A stretch of 64,000 nucleotides of DNA from Echinostoma caproni (GCA_900618425.1 UZAN01039372.1:144471-208470); one strand, 5' to 3'. Counted from the first letter of the stretch, positions 1-12,400 are shown. The notes: generated from the sequence alone by a model not told the origin. A program made the numbers and translations.

Positions 1-672
1 GTCTGACCATGTCAATGACGTCTTTTTGAAGGTCAGGAGGCTCATTTTTTATGTTTTACGCCTTAAATCCCTTTCCATTCCAAACCACCTCATAAGGCGT
101 TTTGTTTCTTGCGTGCGTTTTGCCACATTGGCTTTATGGGTCCCCTGTTATCTTCCCCGGTCCTTTGAACAAGGACTTCAAACTCATTTCCCGATCCCTC
201 AGATTTCTCACCGTTTGTAGTCTCATACCACGGGAACATCTAGCAGAGTTTGTGGTGACACATCACTTCAAACCCTGTAAAACATTTGCTAATAAGATTT
301 TATCTGATACCTTCCATCCTCTTTATTCCTCTCTTAGCGACTGCCTTTCTCACTCATCCACCCGTTCCACTCACAAACTCATAAAGACTCGCACTGAAGC
401 TTACAGGCGGTCTGTTGTTCCTTATCTCGCCCGATTTCTAACAAACCAAGACCTCGTTACGGGAAATCTGCGTCAAACACTACACTAAATCCCTCATGAA
501 CACCCAGGTGTGCCACTCATTTTGGTTGTTGCTGTCCCTTTTCATATCCTTTTAATTGCCGTATCATACTATTGTGTTTTACGTATTTATTGATACATTA
601 TGGTTATGTGGTTGCTGAATATCCACCTCTCGGGGTGTATAAAGCCATTCCTTGACTTGACTGACTTGACTC
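1..672 (+). mobile_element. 3' end of a CR1/Jockey-type LINE (RT C-terminus and 3' UTR)
   Basis: The two overlapping reading frames at 26-220 and 102-488 make one protein-like stretch with a frameshift near 105-135. It resembles the region after the catalytic palm of a non-LTR reverse transcriptase: an opening like HVNDVFLKVRRLIFYVLRLK, a middle PLNKDFKLISRSLRF, and an ending HPLYSSLSDCLSHSSTRST followed by TRTEAYRRSVVPYLARFL. Such C-termini are common in CR1/Jockey-type elements. The frame stops at 486-488. A 3' UTR follows, ending in a short TTGACT/TGACT microsatellite at 651-672, as expected for LINEs with simple-repeat termini. The 5' part, including the catalytic motifs, lies off the window edge. 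Frameshifted, so not functional. The clade is inferred from motif likeness only. Confidence 0.75.
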
Positions 673-1062
673 TATATCGGTCGTAGGGCATAGCAGTTAT
701 CTGTCCACGTGAAAGAACGCTATCCGTGCTGGCTGATTCAAAGTGGTTCCGAATATATAACAAATGCGATTCTCGTCCACTTGGTAGATACCGGCCATCG
801 TGTTGAACCATGTGAAGCATTCAGCATTATTTATCGCGTTCCCCCAAATCGGTCTAGATATGTTAGAATGCGTACGTTGGCTGTAGCCGAAGCCATATGT
901 ATTAAATATCTGACCCCAGAGCTATGGGCCCAGGAGCGTCTTATCCAAGCTCTCCATCACCCCTGGGTTCGTGTACCCACCCCTCCCTCTGCCCACACAA
1001 ATTTTCACACAACAACACCGATCCCTCAGAACTGGGTCACACGACCGACATCACATAACTGA
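673..1062 (+). mobile_element. Penelope-like element 3' fragment: GIY-YIG endonuclease domain
   Basis: The frame begins with YIGR at 673-684, the second half of the GIY-YIG signature. It runs through a stop codon at 691-693 into QLSVHVKERYPCWL, then HLVDTGHRVEP (histidines at 778-780 and 796-798), and ends TLAVAEAICIKYL then LIQALHHPW near 966. This order matches the C-terminal endonuclease of Penelope-like retroelements, including the conserved HxVDxGH segment and the AVAEA...Q...HxPW tail. The RT part is absent, so the copy is 5'-truncated exactly at the microsatellite of the LINE to its left. The tail to 1062 is proline- and threonine-rich and shows no domain. The internal stop makes the copy dead. 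It is a different family from the copy at 8486-9465. Confidence 0.78.
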
Positions 1063-2240
1063 ACTGAGGCAGAGATCTGAGAATGCAATGTGCAGCATAC
1101 ACACAGACACGCATGCACAAAGCGAACAAATCCTAACATTTTATTCTCCTCCCAACCCTAGTTTTTTCTCCCTCATATAAACTATAACGGCATGATTATG
1201 AGTTATTGAAAACAACTGTCCACCTGAAATTGTATTCAAAATGTAATGAATTTATGTAAAAATTTTGCGAACACGTTTAATCTAAATACGGTTAGTCACT
1301 AATTAAGTTTTTAAACCCTATTTTCCCAAACCAAAATATGACGCAAACATGTAGTAGCAAAAACCAGTGATTGGAAAAGATGTAACTAATTCTGCGATAT
1401 ATATATTTATAAAGAGAGAGAGAGGATAAAACGCATGTGTCGTGGCTTTTCACAATGTCAAATATTTGTCGCAATGGTTGGATGGCTTCAGGGAATAGCA
1501 CCTTCCAAAAGCTAATAACAATCGCTTAGGGAATCGTGATCTATGAGACCAGTACACTAAAACTGGACAAAGACATCAAGAAAAACCTGGATGTTTTAAG
1601 CAATGCGTGCTACCGCTCTGATAGGGGAGGTAGTAGTTGTTGATGGATTGTTCTCTTGTTAGATTGTCACAATTGCCTCAGCCCGAGTATATTGGACCAC
1701 CCGAACACAACAACTGTATGAACTGATTGCAAAATGTTGCACACAAAATTCCGCCGAACATAACCCGCTTCCACTGCCCCCTTACCTATGTGGAACAATT
1801 TATGAAGCCGCCGAAGTCCTTCATGTAACCTCTACATCAGTTTTGATGTTTCATGTTCCTAAGCCCACGGCATGGTAAGAAAACTGATTGAGACCAAACG
1901 GAGAGCTGTGTTTAGCATTACAATTTGATTTTTGTCACTTTTGCTCTCTTTTGAAGCTGGAAAATTGGTGCATTGGCATTATTTTTCAAAACGAGAATCG
2001 GGTAATATACATGACCTCATTACTTTCAATATCAATAAACACGAGCACAAGAACATATCCATACCAATGATTTTATAACTTGCCCTTCTAGTTCCTAGGT
2101 AGCAGATTTTCGATATACTTAGAACATTTACAAAAAAAATTATTCACCCCATCTTTTGCTCTTCAATGTTCTAAGTTGGAGTAGTTACTATTTCCGTTTT
2201 CGTGATCAACAAATACAGAAGAGGAAGAAAGAAAAGCGGT
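1063..2240. other. Unassigned non-coding stretch
   Basis: No protein-like frame or RNA gene was recognised. A short AT then GA microsatellite lies at 1397-1425. The rest is AT-rich unique-looking sequence. Confidence 0.5.
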
Positions 2241-2242
2241 CT

Positions 2243-2400
2243 GATTAGCCGTTGAGTGGTCAAATGGATAGCTTTCTGGCGTTCTAACTGTAAGATCCAG
2301 GTTTCGATCCTAGGTTGGGTCAATGAACTGAGACTGCTGGTGAGACCGTGACGAGACAACTAATCTCTTCACTCCTTTTGGTCAGTATACGGAAAAATTC
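2243..2400 (+). mobile_element. tRNA-derived SINE
   Basis: A tRNA-like head covers about 2243-2320. An A-box-like run GCCGTTGAGTGG is at 2248-2259 and a B-box-like run GGTTTCGATCC at 2300-2310, about 40 bases apart as in a tRNA promoter. A tRNA-unrelated body follows. Its first 32 bases (from GGGTCAATGAACTG to GAGACCG, about 2316-2347) align with 20 matches to the same part of the element at 13345-13452, and many of the differences are transitions. That points to two old copies of one SINE family. The 3' end is not defined by the sequence alone. Confidence 0.55.
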
Positions 2401-2889
2401 ACTTTATACTGAAACCGAACTAGCCACTACTTTCATGTATCTTATAGTATAAATTTTTCATGGTAAACTATATGGATCTCCATTTCGTTAGAATTCAGAA
2501 GGAAGAGCTGCTGGACCTACAAGTACTCATTGATTAGCAGGTGATTACACTGGAACGGAAGCATTGACGAACAATCCGGGTAATGCAAAGGGAATCTTAA
2601 TTGAGCTTTCATAATTGATACCAAGTTTCTGCTCAATACTCATCATCATATTTAATGAGGTAGCAAAAAGGTAAGGAGCATGGGAATATCTATCAAAATT
2701 CTATTCTATATACTGCTTTGGTGTTCAGTACTGTTCATTTCAACGGAGTTTGCACAGGGCAAGAAATGGTCAGGGCCAATCGAGTGTCCAGAGTTCTTTT
2801 GGCGGTTAGCACAGGTTAGGCACCCGCTAATATAAAGCGTAACTCTTTAGCCGTCCCGCTACAAAATAAATGGAAAGGATAACTCATCT

Positions 2890-4290
2890 CTACTGCTCGG
2901 CGAAGGACGTTAAGTTACGTGAGCATTGAGTATGATCCCTAATGGGAGAGCTAAATCATTACTCAATCCAGAAACGATTTTCATCCCACGATCGATTGCT
3001 TGCATGAATGTTTGAACTGTCTGTATTTCTAGTAGCTCTTCTGGAGGTTGGTTCTAAAAGATTATTACCCGATGGCTGAAGAAGTGCTACCTTGCTATGA
3101 TCCTGGATCGATATTTTCTTAGTTTCTTACAGTGACCCTTTATTCGCGAACCGAGGTCTTCTTGTAATGGGCTCTCCGGGCCTATGCCTGATAAACCGTT
3201 CATTATTTTGAAGTTTTCAATGAGATCGCCTCAGAGTTTTCTCCTATCTTGAGAGAAAAACTCAGGTCCTGGAGTCTCTGACCATAGAAATTTCCCCTTT
3301 GACCTTCAGGAATTCTCGTTGCGAGCCTCGGAACACCCTCTAAGCAGAAAGCATCCTTTTAGAAGACAGGGTAACCATGTCTATATGCAGTGCTCGAAAT
3401 GACGTCTTTTAACCTTATACAAGGGCATGGGCATATCTGATCTTCTGCCAGACTGCACTTAGCTCAGTCTGTAGAGTGTCCCTAGGACGTTTTGTGGCTG
3501 GGGNGTGATAATAGTACCTAAGACCCTACTCACTGCTTCTAAAGTAAACAGCACCTGGTCTTCCACCACTGATAGGCTTCTGGCTGTCCTGGATATCAAC
3601 TGGCTTTTAACATCATTTAGCTGCAAGTCCCACTTCTGCGCCTGGCTGAGAACGGCAGTTATGACACTTTTGAGGTCATCCCTTCCTTTTAACCCAACCA
3701 CTTAGACACCGTCAGCGAAGAATAGGTGAGTGATCTCAACATCGCCAAAAGTTCATGTATAAATAGGAGGAATATTAACGACCGAGTACGGAGCTCTGGG
3801 ATACACCACTTGTGACGTATATTGTACGGGAGCACATGTCACTTTGACATAGAAGGTCCTGTTGATGACGAAATCCCTGGACCATTGACGTATTCTTCCC
3901 CTCATACCCAAAGCCTTCATTTTGATCAATAGGAGACGTTGATTAACCGAGTCAAACATCTTGCAAAAATCAAGATGACATACCTTCACTCTGTTCCCTT
4001 CGTCCGGTCTCTCGATAACTTCAACCAAGAAGCACAGGAGATTAGTCAAGCACGACCTAACTTTAAGAAACCCATGTTGAGTTGGATACAGTGTGGAGTG
4101 CCGCGTTTAAAGGTTGGTATACGTGGGTGTAAACAATATTCTCCACCACTTTACACAAAATGCTATTCAGACTAACTGGCCAGTAGTATCCTAACTCTAA
4201 TCGGGTTGCCCCCTTATTGATTGCCATCACTGCCGTTATCTTCCGGTTTCTCGATAGGACTCCCTGGTCCAGTGAAGCTTTGTATAGCAT
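2890..4290 (-). mobile_element. Decayed CR1/Jockey-type LINE, RT domain to C-terminus
   Basis: Reading leftward from 4290, the pieces of a non-LTR reverse transcriptase appear in order. First is YYWPVSLNSILCKVVENIV (the NYRPISL block), then a frameshift near 4085 into HGFLKVRSCLTNLL. Motif A is VCHLDFCKMFDSV with KMKALGMRGRIRQW after it. A weak motif B follows (VVYPRAPYSVV). Motif C is FFADGV near 3715-3735, where FADD is expected, and a stop follows it. Then comes WDLQLNDVKSQLIS. The C-terminal region continues to about 2890 with RLQDLSFSL, GDLIENFKIMNGLSG and VIIFxNQPPEELLE. There are several stops and frameshifts, an N at 3504, and a lost catalytic aspartate. It is 5'-truncated near an AT microsatellite at 4336-4361. 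The endonuclease domain is absent. Confidence 0.82.
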
Positions 4291-4294
4291 AAGT

Positions 4295-5455
4295 ATATCT
4301 AAATTATAAATAAATACATTATATTTCTATCTTTGATATATATATACATATATATATATATTCAGAATGAGTTGACTAATGTCAAGTCAAAGAAAGATTT
4401 CGACAGTGTTCTCCGAATTTATGCTAATTATTGTATCTAGCAATAAATTATTTTGACCAAAATTGATAACGCATTCACTTGACAAGTATAATGTAAATGT
4501 TGCATTTAGTGACATGTGCGAGGGATAGTTGTGAGCTAAAATAATGTGAAAAATACAGTCCAATAAAGATAACGGTATTAAAGATTACTTGTTTAGTGTA
4601 AATCTGCCCTCGAATTTACGCAGGAAACATCGGGATTGTTGGTTGATTAGATCAGTATACATGGTGACCGATGAATAGAAACTTTTGTGAATCATGGCTA
4701 CTTGATATTGAATGATATTGTTGTAGATAACGATTATAGATTGTGTTGTTGTGTATTGCAATAAAAGTTTAATGCACATTAAACTGCTAGGCACCACAAT
4801 CGTAGAGAATCCTATACATTAGGAATGGAGGAACATTGTCTAAAAACATACATTGTGTGTTCTGCGCTTGCAACGGTCTAAATAGGATCACAAGGAGAGA
4901 GAGAGGAAGTACATACTGAACGCTGCCGTTTGTGCGGTATTTGGAGCCAGATCGGTAAACACACGGATTGTAACCGAACATTTACAACAAGGGAAGGATG
5001 GACCGAATCGACAAGCTAAGTTGAGAAAATTCATGATAATAATAATAGAAAAAACAGTGATGATTTTATAATGCTGGATAATTGACTGGAGTTGGTATTA
5101 GAGCGGATCAGTTAGAATATGAATAGTGTTTCGCTTAAAATGTTCCAGAAACGCCGGGGCTCAGGGGTGATCACAATATTTCATAGTGAGCCTCAGATGG
5201 GCTTTGTGGAGAAAGAGAAAAGTCTAATGGGAATTGAAAACTGCTACACTCAGAAGCGATTAATAGATGTTCTTGGGCGCACAAGAGGTGTTATTTCAAC
5301 AACGCGAGATGACCAAAATATAGAAAAACAATCGAAATGTAGGTAACATGGAACAAAGTGTATGAGTTAAATTGCAGACTAAAAGCTCATGGGTTACTTT
5401 TGCGATGTAAAATAGTGCAAGAAGTTTAAAGGGCATTGGAGACTACTTGATATCT
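4295..5455. other. Unassigned stretch with AT microsatellite
   Basis: A TA/TACATA microsatellite occupies 4336-4361. No gene is recognisable. An open frame of 75 codons at 5119-5346 has no family resemblance or splice signals and is probably chance. The stretch may contain eroded downstream sequence of the minus-strand LINE at 5460-5900, but I cannot show this. Confidence 0.4.
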
Positions 5456-5459
5456 TAGG

Positions 5460-5900
5460 GCTCCAAGCGTGGATTGCACCCACCCTTGAATTGAATAAAT
5501 CACAAGCAGTTAATCAATTGAGGGTAATGATGAGGGGGACCAAATGGTCGTAAATGAAGCCTCATATCCAACTGATGAGACTTGAGGTATATCCAAAATT
5601 GGGAATTTTCGCAAGAGGCTCGTGATGCCAACTTCGGTAGACTTCCTCGGAGAAAGCGTGAGAGAAAACATGGCACTGTCTATATCACTGTTAATGACTG
5701 AATAATATATGCACAGGTCAGTAGTGGATCTGTGGCCGCGGAAACCACACTGGTGCCCGTTAGGATGTTTTCGGTAATAGAACTGCCAGCAAGACCCTGT
5801 TTAACTCATTAGTTCCATGATATTAGATGGGGAACAGACTAGAGAATTGGATCTTTAGATGCTAGGGTTACAGGGTGCGCTTCTCTCCAGGACGAGAATG
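5460..5900 (-). mobile_element. Decayed Jockey-like LINE RT fragment
   Basis: Reading leftward from about 5900: VILVLERSAPCNPS and then a broken N(Y)RxxSLV-like block, which resembles the start of the RT fingers. Next is CGFRGHRSTTDLCIY at about 5703-5748 (the FRxGRSTxDL block of Jockey-like RTs). Then comes SWHHEPLAKIPNFGYTSSL followed by ISWI at about 5560-5635, the segment after motif A. The aspartates of motif A are no longer readable, and several frame changes and stops occur. The motif order supports an RT relic. The family differs from the two other RT remnants because its palm segment has the Jockey-type RSWH...LLAKIPNFG wording. The ends are approximate. Confidence 0.65.
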
Positions 5901-6204
5901 ACATGAATTCTTTTTCAACAGCTGAGAATACAGGTAAGGTAAAGTTGGAAACAAAAGCTAGGCATAGTCCCCAGCCCTTGGGAGGAGAGATGAGGAAACA
6001 GATCGCCAAAAGTATTCCTCATTGGGAGAAAGAACGAAGGGCAAAGGTCAGAGGAAATTCCGTCGTTGAAGGAGCAGACCCATGGGCCACCTGAAGGGTA
6101 GCTGAGGTGTACGTTAAACTTAAGACGAATACGTTTCTTCGTAGCTTTTGCAATGCTTGCCAATGATTTACCTCGACCTTTCGCACAGCTTTGGTGAGAA
6201 AAAG

Positions 6205-6319
6205 AATTTGGAGACAATCAGAACACAGGTTGTAGGCCAACATAGGTTTGAAAACATATGTTCGCCTACAACCTGTGTTCTGATTATGACTATGGGTTTA
6301 TTCTGTAATTTGGAGACAA
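6205..6319. repeat. Long perfect inverted repeat (hairpin) within a 13-bp direct repeat
   Basis: Bases 6216-6237 are the exact reverse complement of 6264-6285 (22 bp). After one mismatch, 6239-6244 pairs with 6257-6262, leaving a 12-base loop at 6245-6256. The motif AATTTGGAGACAA occurs at 6205-6217 and again at 6307-6319, so a direct repeat brackets the hairpin. Possible origins are a small foldback transposon or a template-switch duplication. No transposase is present. Confidence 0.85.
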
Positions 6320-8480
6320 GTTGCGTTGTCTTTTCCGCGCACGTTAAGCAACCACAAGCATACACTGTATTGCTTTCTCCCGGTATCAAAAAAGTAGGCA
6401 GCAAACATGCGCATTACTTGGAGAATAATTTCCACGTCACCGACGCCTGAAATGGACGGTTGGAAGTACGCCCGTCATTGCGCCTGGAGCAACCAAGCAG
6501 GAAATCGAGAAAGTCATTCAAATCTGCAAACCCAAATATAACTTCAGTCTGCGCGGCGAGAAGGAAAATTTAAGGGCCAGATAGAGAAATGAGTGGTGGT
6601 GACTAAAGAGCAAAGCACGTGTACACCGACTTTGAAGAATGGGAGAACGGGAGGTGAGTAGGATCTAATGAAAAAGTTATATTAGTCTAGGAAAGAAAAA
6701 TATTGGGATTTGAGGTAGATAAGGAGTTGTGCTGCATAGAATTAATGTTGCGAATGAGACCGCAAATCTTGATGTAAGCATTCTGAAACCGTGTGTTTGC
6801 GTGTGAATGTGGCCTGTAAAACGGTATACTGCGTTTTAACCAATTCCTTTTTGAGTTGATTTTGAAAAACCAGGAGCCTTGGTCCAGGGACCAGAGTATG
6901 CTAGGAAAGAAGATATGCAAAGCACTTCCGATTTGTTTGTTTTTTTGATCTGAGGTTTCATTGAATCGTCCTTTGTGCATTTCGCGCTTACAAAACCATG
7001 CTTTTTATTTAAACTCCATGTAACCATCAATGTTTTCTGTCCGATTTGCGCATAGTAAACGATATTGATGGAGACTGATATGGTCAAAGTAGTAAAAATA
7101 TCATTGAATTCAACTAGCTGCTCATAATAAATAAGTTGATGGATAGAAATAGACTATCATGATGGTAAATTGTATTAAACTTCTACATAATTATTATCAT
7201 ACAGAGCACGACACTGAAACGAGGTTCCTACAATCGTGGTCAAAATGTCCATATAGGATCATTTAAAATCATAAATTTATTGTGTAAATGGGCAGTTGAT
7301 TCTATCACACTGACGCCTTTGTTAATATCCGGAGAATGAAAAATTATAGTCCGTTTGTGTCGGATATGGCGAATGATAACTAGTTCAATGGGAGAGGGAA
7401 AGCGACAGGTTCATTTGCCAAGTCATCAAATTTTATAGCTTCCAACAAGTGGTCAGTCAAGTGCCACTGAAGAGCTAGCTGCTCGATGGCAGATTCGTTC
7501 AATGTATGCGAGCGCGCGTCCGGTTACGTCCACGTTTGGGTATGAGTGTTTACTAGGAAAGCAATCCGGAGTCGGACTAGCAGAATGAGTGTGTAATCAA
7601 TCTTTGTCCAGATTTGTGTTCGAATTGAAATGGACCTTGCGTGGGGTGGTCAAGGATTTGTGCTGTATATGCCTATCTGTCTTCATAGATTGTCTGTTAT
7701 TTTTCTTGATAGATTCAATGAGAACTTTACACAGAATCTTGCATTCTTCAAGTTGTTTCCCGTAAGTGGGCATGTATCCAATGAGCAAATTTTGAAGCTT
7801 TTCAGATAATGTAACCTACCCGGATAAAACGATGGTAGGAGGGTATCGTAAAAAAGTTTACTGTATGTGATGTTTATTGTGAAGAGGGTAGTATTCGATA
7901 GATATCAGTTTCCCGAAGTTTTTACCCACGGTACAATAACGTTCAATATGGCCCCCACCACGTTCTCGTTATTTACGTATCTATGCACGTACTGTGGTAC
8001 TTGTCTATCTGGACAGGTGTAACAATTTTAGAACTTATTGTACCGAATGTAATAAAAACGGTATTCAAAAAAGGATGTGTTCTCAGTATGAGGAGAAAAA
8101 GACGCTCTTGCCTTTTTGTCGGTATTAATATGCTTTTATCTCCATAATTTTCGTGTATATCGTTGCTCTCAGTTTATTACGCCATGATAATGTGACTTTT
8201 GCACACTTGTTTGAATATAGTATCTTTTCAAATCGTAAGAAAAACACAGTGACGAACAAGCTCGTTGGCTGTGATTCTTCTACAGGTTACTACATCACAT
8301 TTCATGTCAAATTGTTTAGTAGAAGAGAGGAATCATTACAAATTGGAAACGAAATAGTATGCGTGCTGGTTCCATGATCAGATGTGGCCCACACTTTAGT
8401 AGTCACACATGCGCACTTGCTTGGATCAGTAGGGATGGGCCGGCTGGTGGCTGTGTCTTATGCGGTGTTGGCCTAGGAAG
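6320..8480. other. Unassigned non-coding stretch
   Basis: No coding frame, RNA gene or repeat family could be recognised here. Short open frames on both strands lack family motifs. Confidence 0.5.
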
Positions 8481-8485
8481 ACAGT

Positions 8486-9465
8486 ATTATCACGAATTGT
8501 TTTTGGGAGTATAGGTGGGGATTATGTTGGTGGATTCCGATCGTTTCCGCTGTGGCCAGAGTGCGACTCATAATCCTCCCAGATAGACAGCTGTGAACTA
8601 AGTAGAGAGCTCGAAACGCACCGACTACATTAACCACGTGGTTTGATTCCACTGGGTGTGAAACGATCGAGCTGTTGACAGTTTTAATTACTCCACCATT
8701 TCAACCAGGCCGGATGATAATCACGGACTCATTCAGATGAAAGTCTGCTCGTGCGACCGATAAACCTTGTCCTACGTAACAGGTAAATACAGGAAGCGAT
8801 TGTAGAAACAGGCAATTTATCTTTGAGTTGAAATCACAAAATTGGCCGGAGATGAACACAGTTCGCAGTTTTGCTTCGGAGAATATTTGTTCTACAACTG
8901 TACTCAGTTTACATGTCCCCATCTCGACAGTAATATCACCCTTGAAAGGTAGTGTCATGTAAATCGGTTTCTTCTTAGCAATAGTAATCTTATTTGGCAA
9001 CCGGTAACGCCCCAGAATGTTGCCTACAAATCGATCTGCATATCCGTTTTGAAGGAAAATGTCTCGAATAAACTTCAGTTCTGTCTTAATGATATCGGTT
9101 TTACATATTCTCTGCGCCCTGATAGCGAGGCACTGAATCGGGTATCTCTTCTGTTTCAGTGGTACATAGCTTTTGAAGTGTAGGTTCTGATTATCCCGCA
9201 ATGGCTTCCTATGGATGGGGCTTTAGATATTTCAGTCTGCTCGACGGCTTAACAAGACGTCCAGAAATGCGATACGTTCATTATCTTCGTTCTCCAGAGT
9301 AAACTTTTGATGAACTGAGGTAACTACTTTCAAGAGTCCTGACAGATTCACACTGTCATCGACAAAGCATAAAATCTCATCCACCTAGCACTTGTAAATT
9401 GTGCAACATTTAGATTCCTCAATGGACATCAATAAGGCGGTATTTGTACTCTCCTCAACTCTCAT
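8486..9465 (-). mobile_element. Penelope-like element: RT C-box, linker and GIY-YIG endonuclease
   Basis: Read leftward from about 9465. The frame carries CFVDDSVN (FVDD at 9355-9366, the RT active-site box), then IAFLDVLLSRR, then NLHFKSYVPLKQKRYPIQCL and the linker FIRDIFLQNGYADRF. The segment FTCYVGQGLS follows (YVGQ near 8768-8780, in place of YIGR). After one stop at 8701-8703 come SHPVESNHVVN at about 8634-8660 and RTLATAETIGIH then SQKQFV near 8500. This is the full PLE order of RT palm, linker, GIY-YIG core and terminal tail. Stops at about 8702, 9234 and 9393 and possible frame slips make it a dead copy. The frame 8701-9201 (166 codons) is one of the longest uninterrupted coding stretches in the window, so decay is moderate. 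Sequence upstream to about 10140 may hold more of it but shows no certain motif. Confidence 0.85.
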
Positions 9466-9469
9466 GTTT

Positions 9470-12400
9470 CCAGGTTTGCATGAGTTCGGCGGCAGCACTA
9501 ATATTCTGTTTTGGGGTAGAAATGACGGTTTTCAGTTCCATTAGCATAATCATGTTGCATGCAGAATTCACCGAAGGATCTTGTCACAATCGTTTAAAAC
9601 CTTTCAATCATTTTATCATTCATCGCAGGCGAGCACGAATCGCAACTTATTGTGAGCCTTTTTCACTCGACCGAAGAAACCACGGTCCACATTCGCAATT
9701 TCAACAACGTTTTATTCACGATTGATGGTCGCGGTGCAAAAGTTTGTGCTTCAAGTGCAGATTAACAATAACTTTAAGATTTCAACCCGTTGTAATATTC
9801 ACAAGGTTTTCCTTAATTTGGCTACTGTTGCATCCAAATTGTTGGGATTTTCATTCACCGTGTCGACGGCGTTAAAACGCTGCGGTTATCGGTAAGGTGT
9901 TTTGAATTCAGCTTAGTGCGGTGCACAGTGTTCATATTTCCTAATGCATTAGACCACACACGAGAATTTTGACCTATACTTTTATCGTCGTATAAGGTCC
10001 TGGATCTGTGAAGTTCAACTGTTACCAGATGAATGATTTCTGTTGGTGGTAGTTTTGTTCTTTTCTCTCTTTTTGAACTATAGTCTCTTGGGGATGGATG
10101 AAATTCGAGAGTCGCTTCCGATAGATTTTCTCTGTAAAACAAAGTTGACTTTTACCGATCTAGACTCGGTTCGTTTCAACATTGTCGATCACCAAAATTA
10201 GGCTCGTATTAAGCTCATAGCCTGCCATGTCACAAGAAACTGTTGGCCTCACGGATCGAAAGGAATGGGGTTTGTTAACTCCGCCGATATCAACAGTTTG
10301 CGATAACGGAATCAGTTCGGGATTTTCATCCTACCCTAACATTTTGATGTATTCGTACTTTACACAATGAACTGATGCATAAGCATACTTTATAATACGC
10401 GATAATCACATGAGGATTTGTATGCACATGATTTGTGTGAGCCACGCGCTACGCTGTTATCAGTTATTATCATTGCTAGTCAAGGAAAGGTGATGATATT
10501 GGGTGGTATATGGTTCGGGGTGCAAACGGGACCAGCACGATACTCTGAAGTTATAAGAGTAGTGAAAATGTTACATAAAGAATTATGGATCACAATTAGT
10601 GGACTAAACGATGCCTTGGTAAATTGGTCGTCTCATTATCTTCTTCTGCTCATTGATAGCGCATGGAGACTAACCCGCAACTAATCGGAACACGGAAAAT
10701 TATTGATTCCGAAAGGCTGAACTCAAAACTGCTTGCCAATTTTTGATCAAACATCTGTTTATTTCGGTTGGCTTCATCAAAACCTAAAGCCGACTGCATC
10801 AGTAATCAGAAATTCTACGTGAATTCCATTTGAGTGATATGCAACTTTTTGCAACTTTGGTGAGAGCAATTCGATCCTTTGCATTACTAAGTTGTAATTG
10901 CAATCTAGTGATGTGATGCTGAGTAATTTCCGGCGTATCTCTGGGAGCTTAATAGTTATTCCATCAATATGAATGCAAACTATATTGCCTTTATGGTAAT
11001 TGGGTTAAGCATTTGGTGTCGCCCTCTCACAATTGAATAGCAGCTATCTTGGCAAACCGTATGCCACGTTACCGATTATCTGAAGCCACGATTTCCACTG
11101 ACTTGATTTAGCCCAGCAAGTGAACTCTTTACCAAGATGCTTCCAATGATGTTTGCCTCAGTTTCTTGGAGCCCTCGTTGACGTTTGAGGAATATACTGG
11201 AGATCTAAGAGGTGTAATATATCTCCGGGCATGCAATATCCCACCAAATAAGAGACCTTATCGATATCAGATAATCCCTACATTCTGAACACAGTTTGTT
11301 GCGGGGGAACGTGGAATTGTATCTTTATAAACTAACGTTGGCTCACATTTTAGCCAACGGCTATTCAAAGTTACCATTGTATTCAACAAACGAATTCAAC
11401 CAGTGAGAATAGGCATTTGGGAAGGATGATGTCCTCCCAATACTTTCGTTGTTTTGGGAACTACAAAACCCCTATCTTGTTTTTTGCTTTCCTACAGAAA
11501 TGTTGACAAGTTTCACAATGATAGATTTCATCTCCAATAGATCATAGTTTGGCGATGGTCAATAATATGTTTACCCTAGGGTTTTCTGCTCGTCATCATT
11601 TCCCTCATTACCTTTTCGTATGGAAACCAAACAGCTAGAAAGTGAGTTTTTTCTGGGCATTATTGAAAAAAGTCAGTATCAATCGATTACTGGAGGAATA
11701 AAATCCATAATTCAATAATGTTTGAGCGAGGGATAAAGGAAAGTGGACTGAGAGGGACAGAACGAGTGGAATTATTTGCACGGAAAAGAAGTGCTTGAAA
11801 CAGGTAATACAGATTGTCTGGTAATATAAAATTTGATTGAAATCTTTTGAATTCGCAAAACATACCGTCAGTATCGATTAGACAAGCATACTAGAAATTC
11901 GATTCAGATAGGGAGGTGAATTGGGAAAATCGGGTTTCCATTCTTCAACCCACGTGAATTACAGCGAACGGTGTGAAGTGAATTTGCATTGAACAACTAA
12001 GTTATTCGGTCAGATACGATCATTTAGCTTTATTGGATGAACAAGAGATACACCATTTATCTGATTCATCAAAATGTCAGATTTCCCTCTGTTTCATTAA
12101 ACATCCAATGTAACAAGATGCTAAAAGGGTCCTCAACCGTTTAAATCCATTAGGAGTGATAGTAACCTCGTATATATCAGAATTCTTGTTTCGCATCATA
12201 GGAATTTTAAATAAAAAGCCTAGTTTCCATTTATGAGAACGATAACACCTGATTTTTCTGTCGTAATCCAACCATGAAAAGTCCTAGTGAGATTCAAACT
12301 CATAAATAAAAGCCGCCAAATATCACTGTCAGACGTAGGTTCCGTTAGCTAGGCTTGGAAACCAATAGCTCTGATCTCTTCGACTTCCAACCAACCACCA

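Noticed and set aside
5884..5933. Mini-exon between CTCTCCAG and CAG|GTAAGG on the plus strand
   Set aside because: The segment is explained as minus-strand LINE RT sequence, so the splice-like signals are coincidental.
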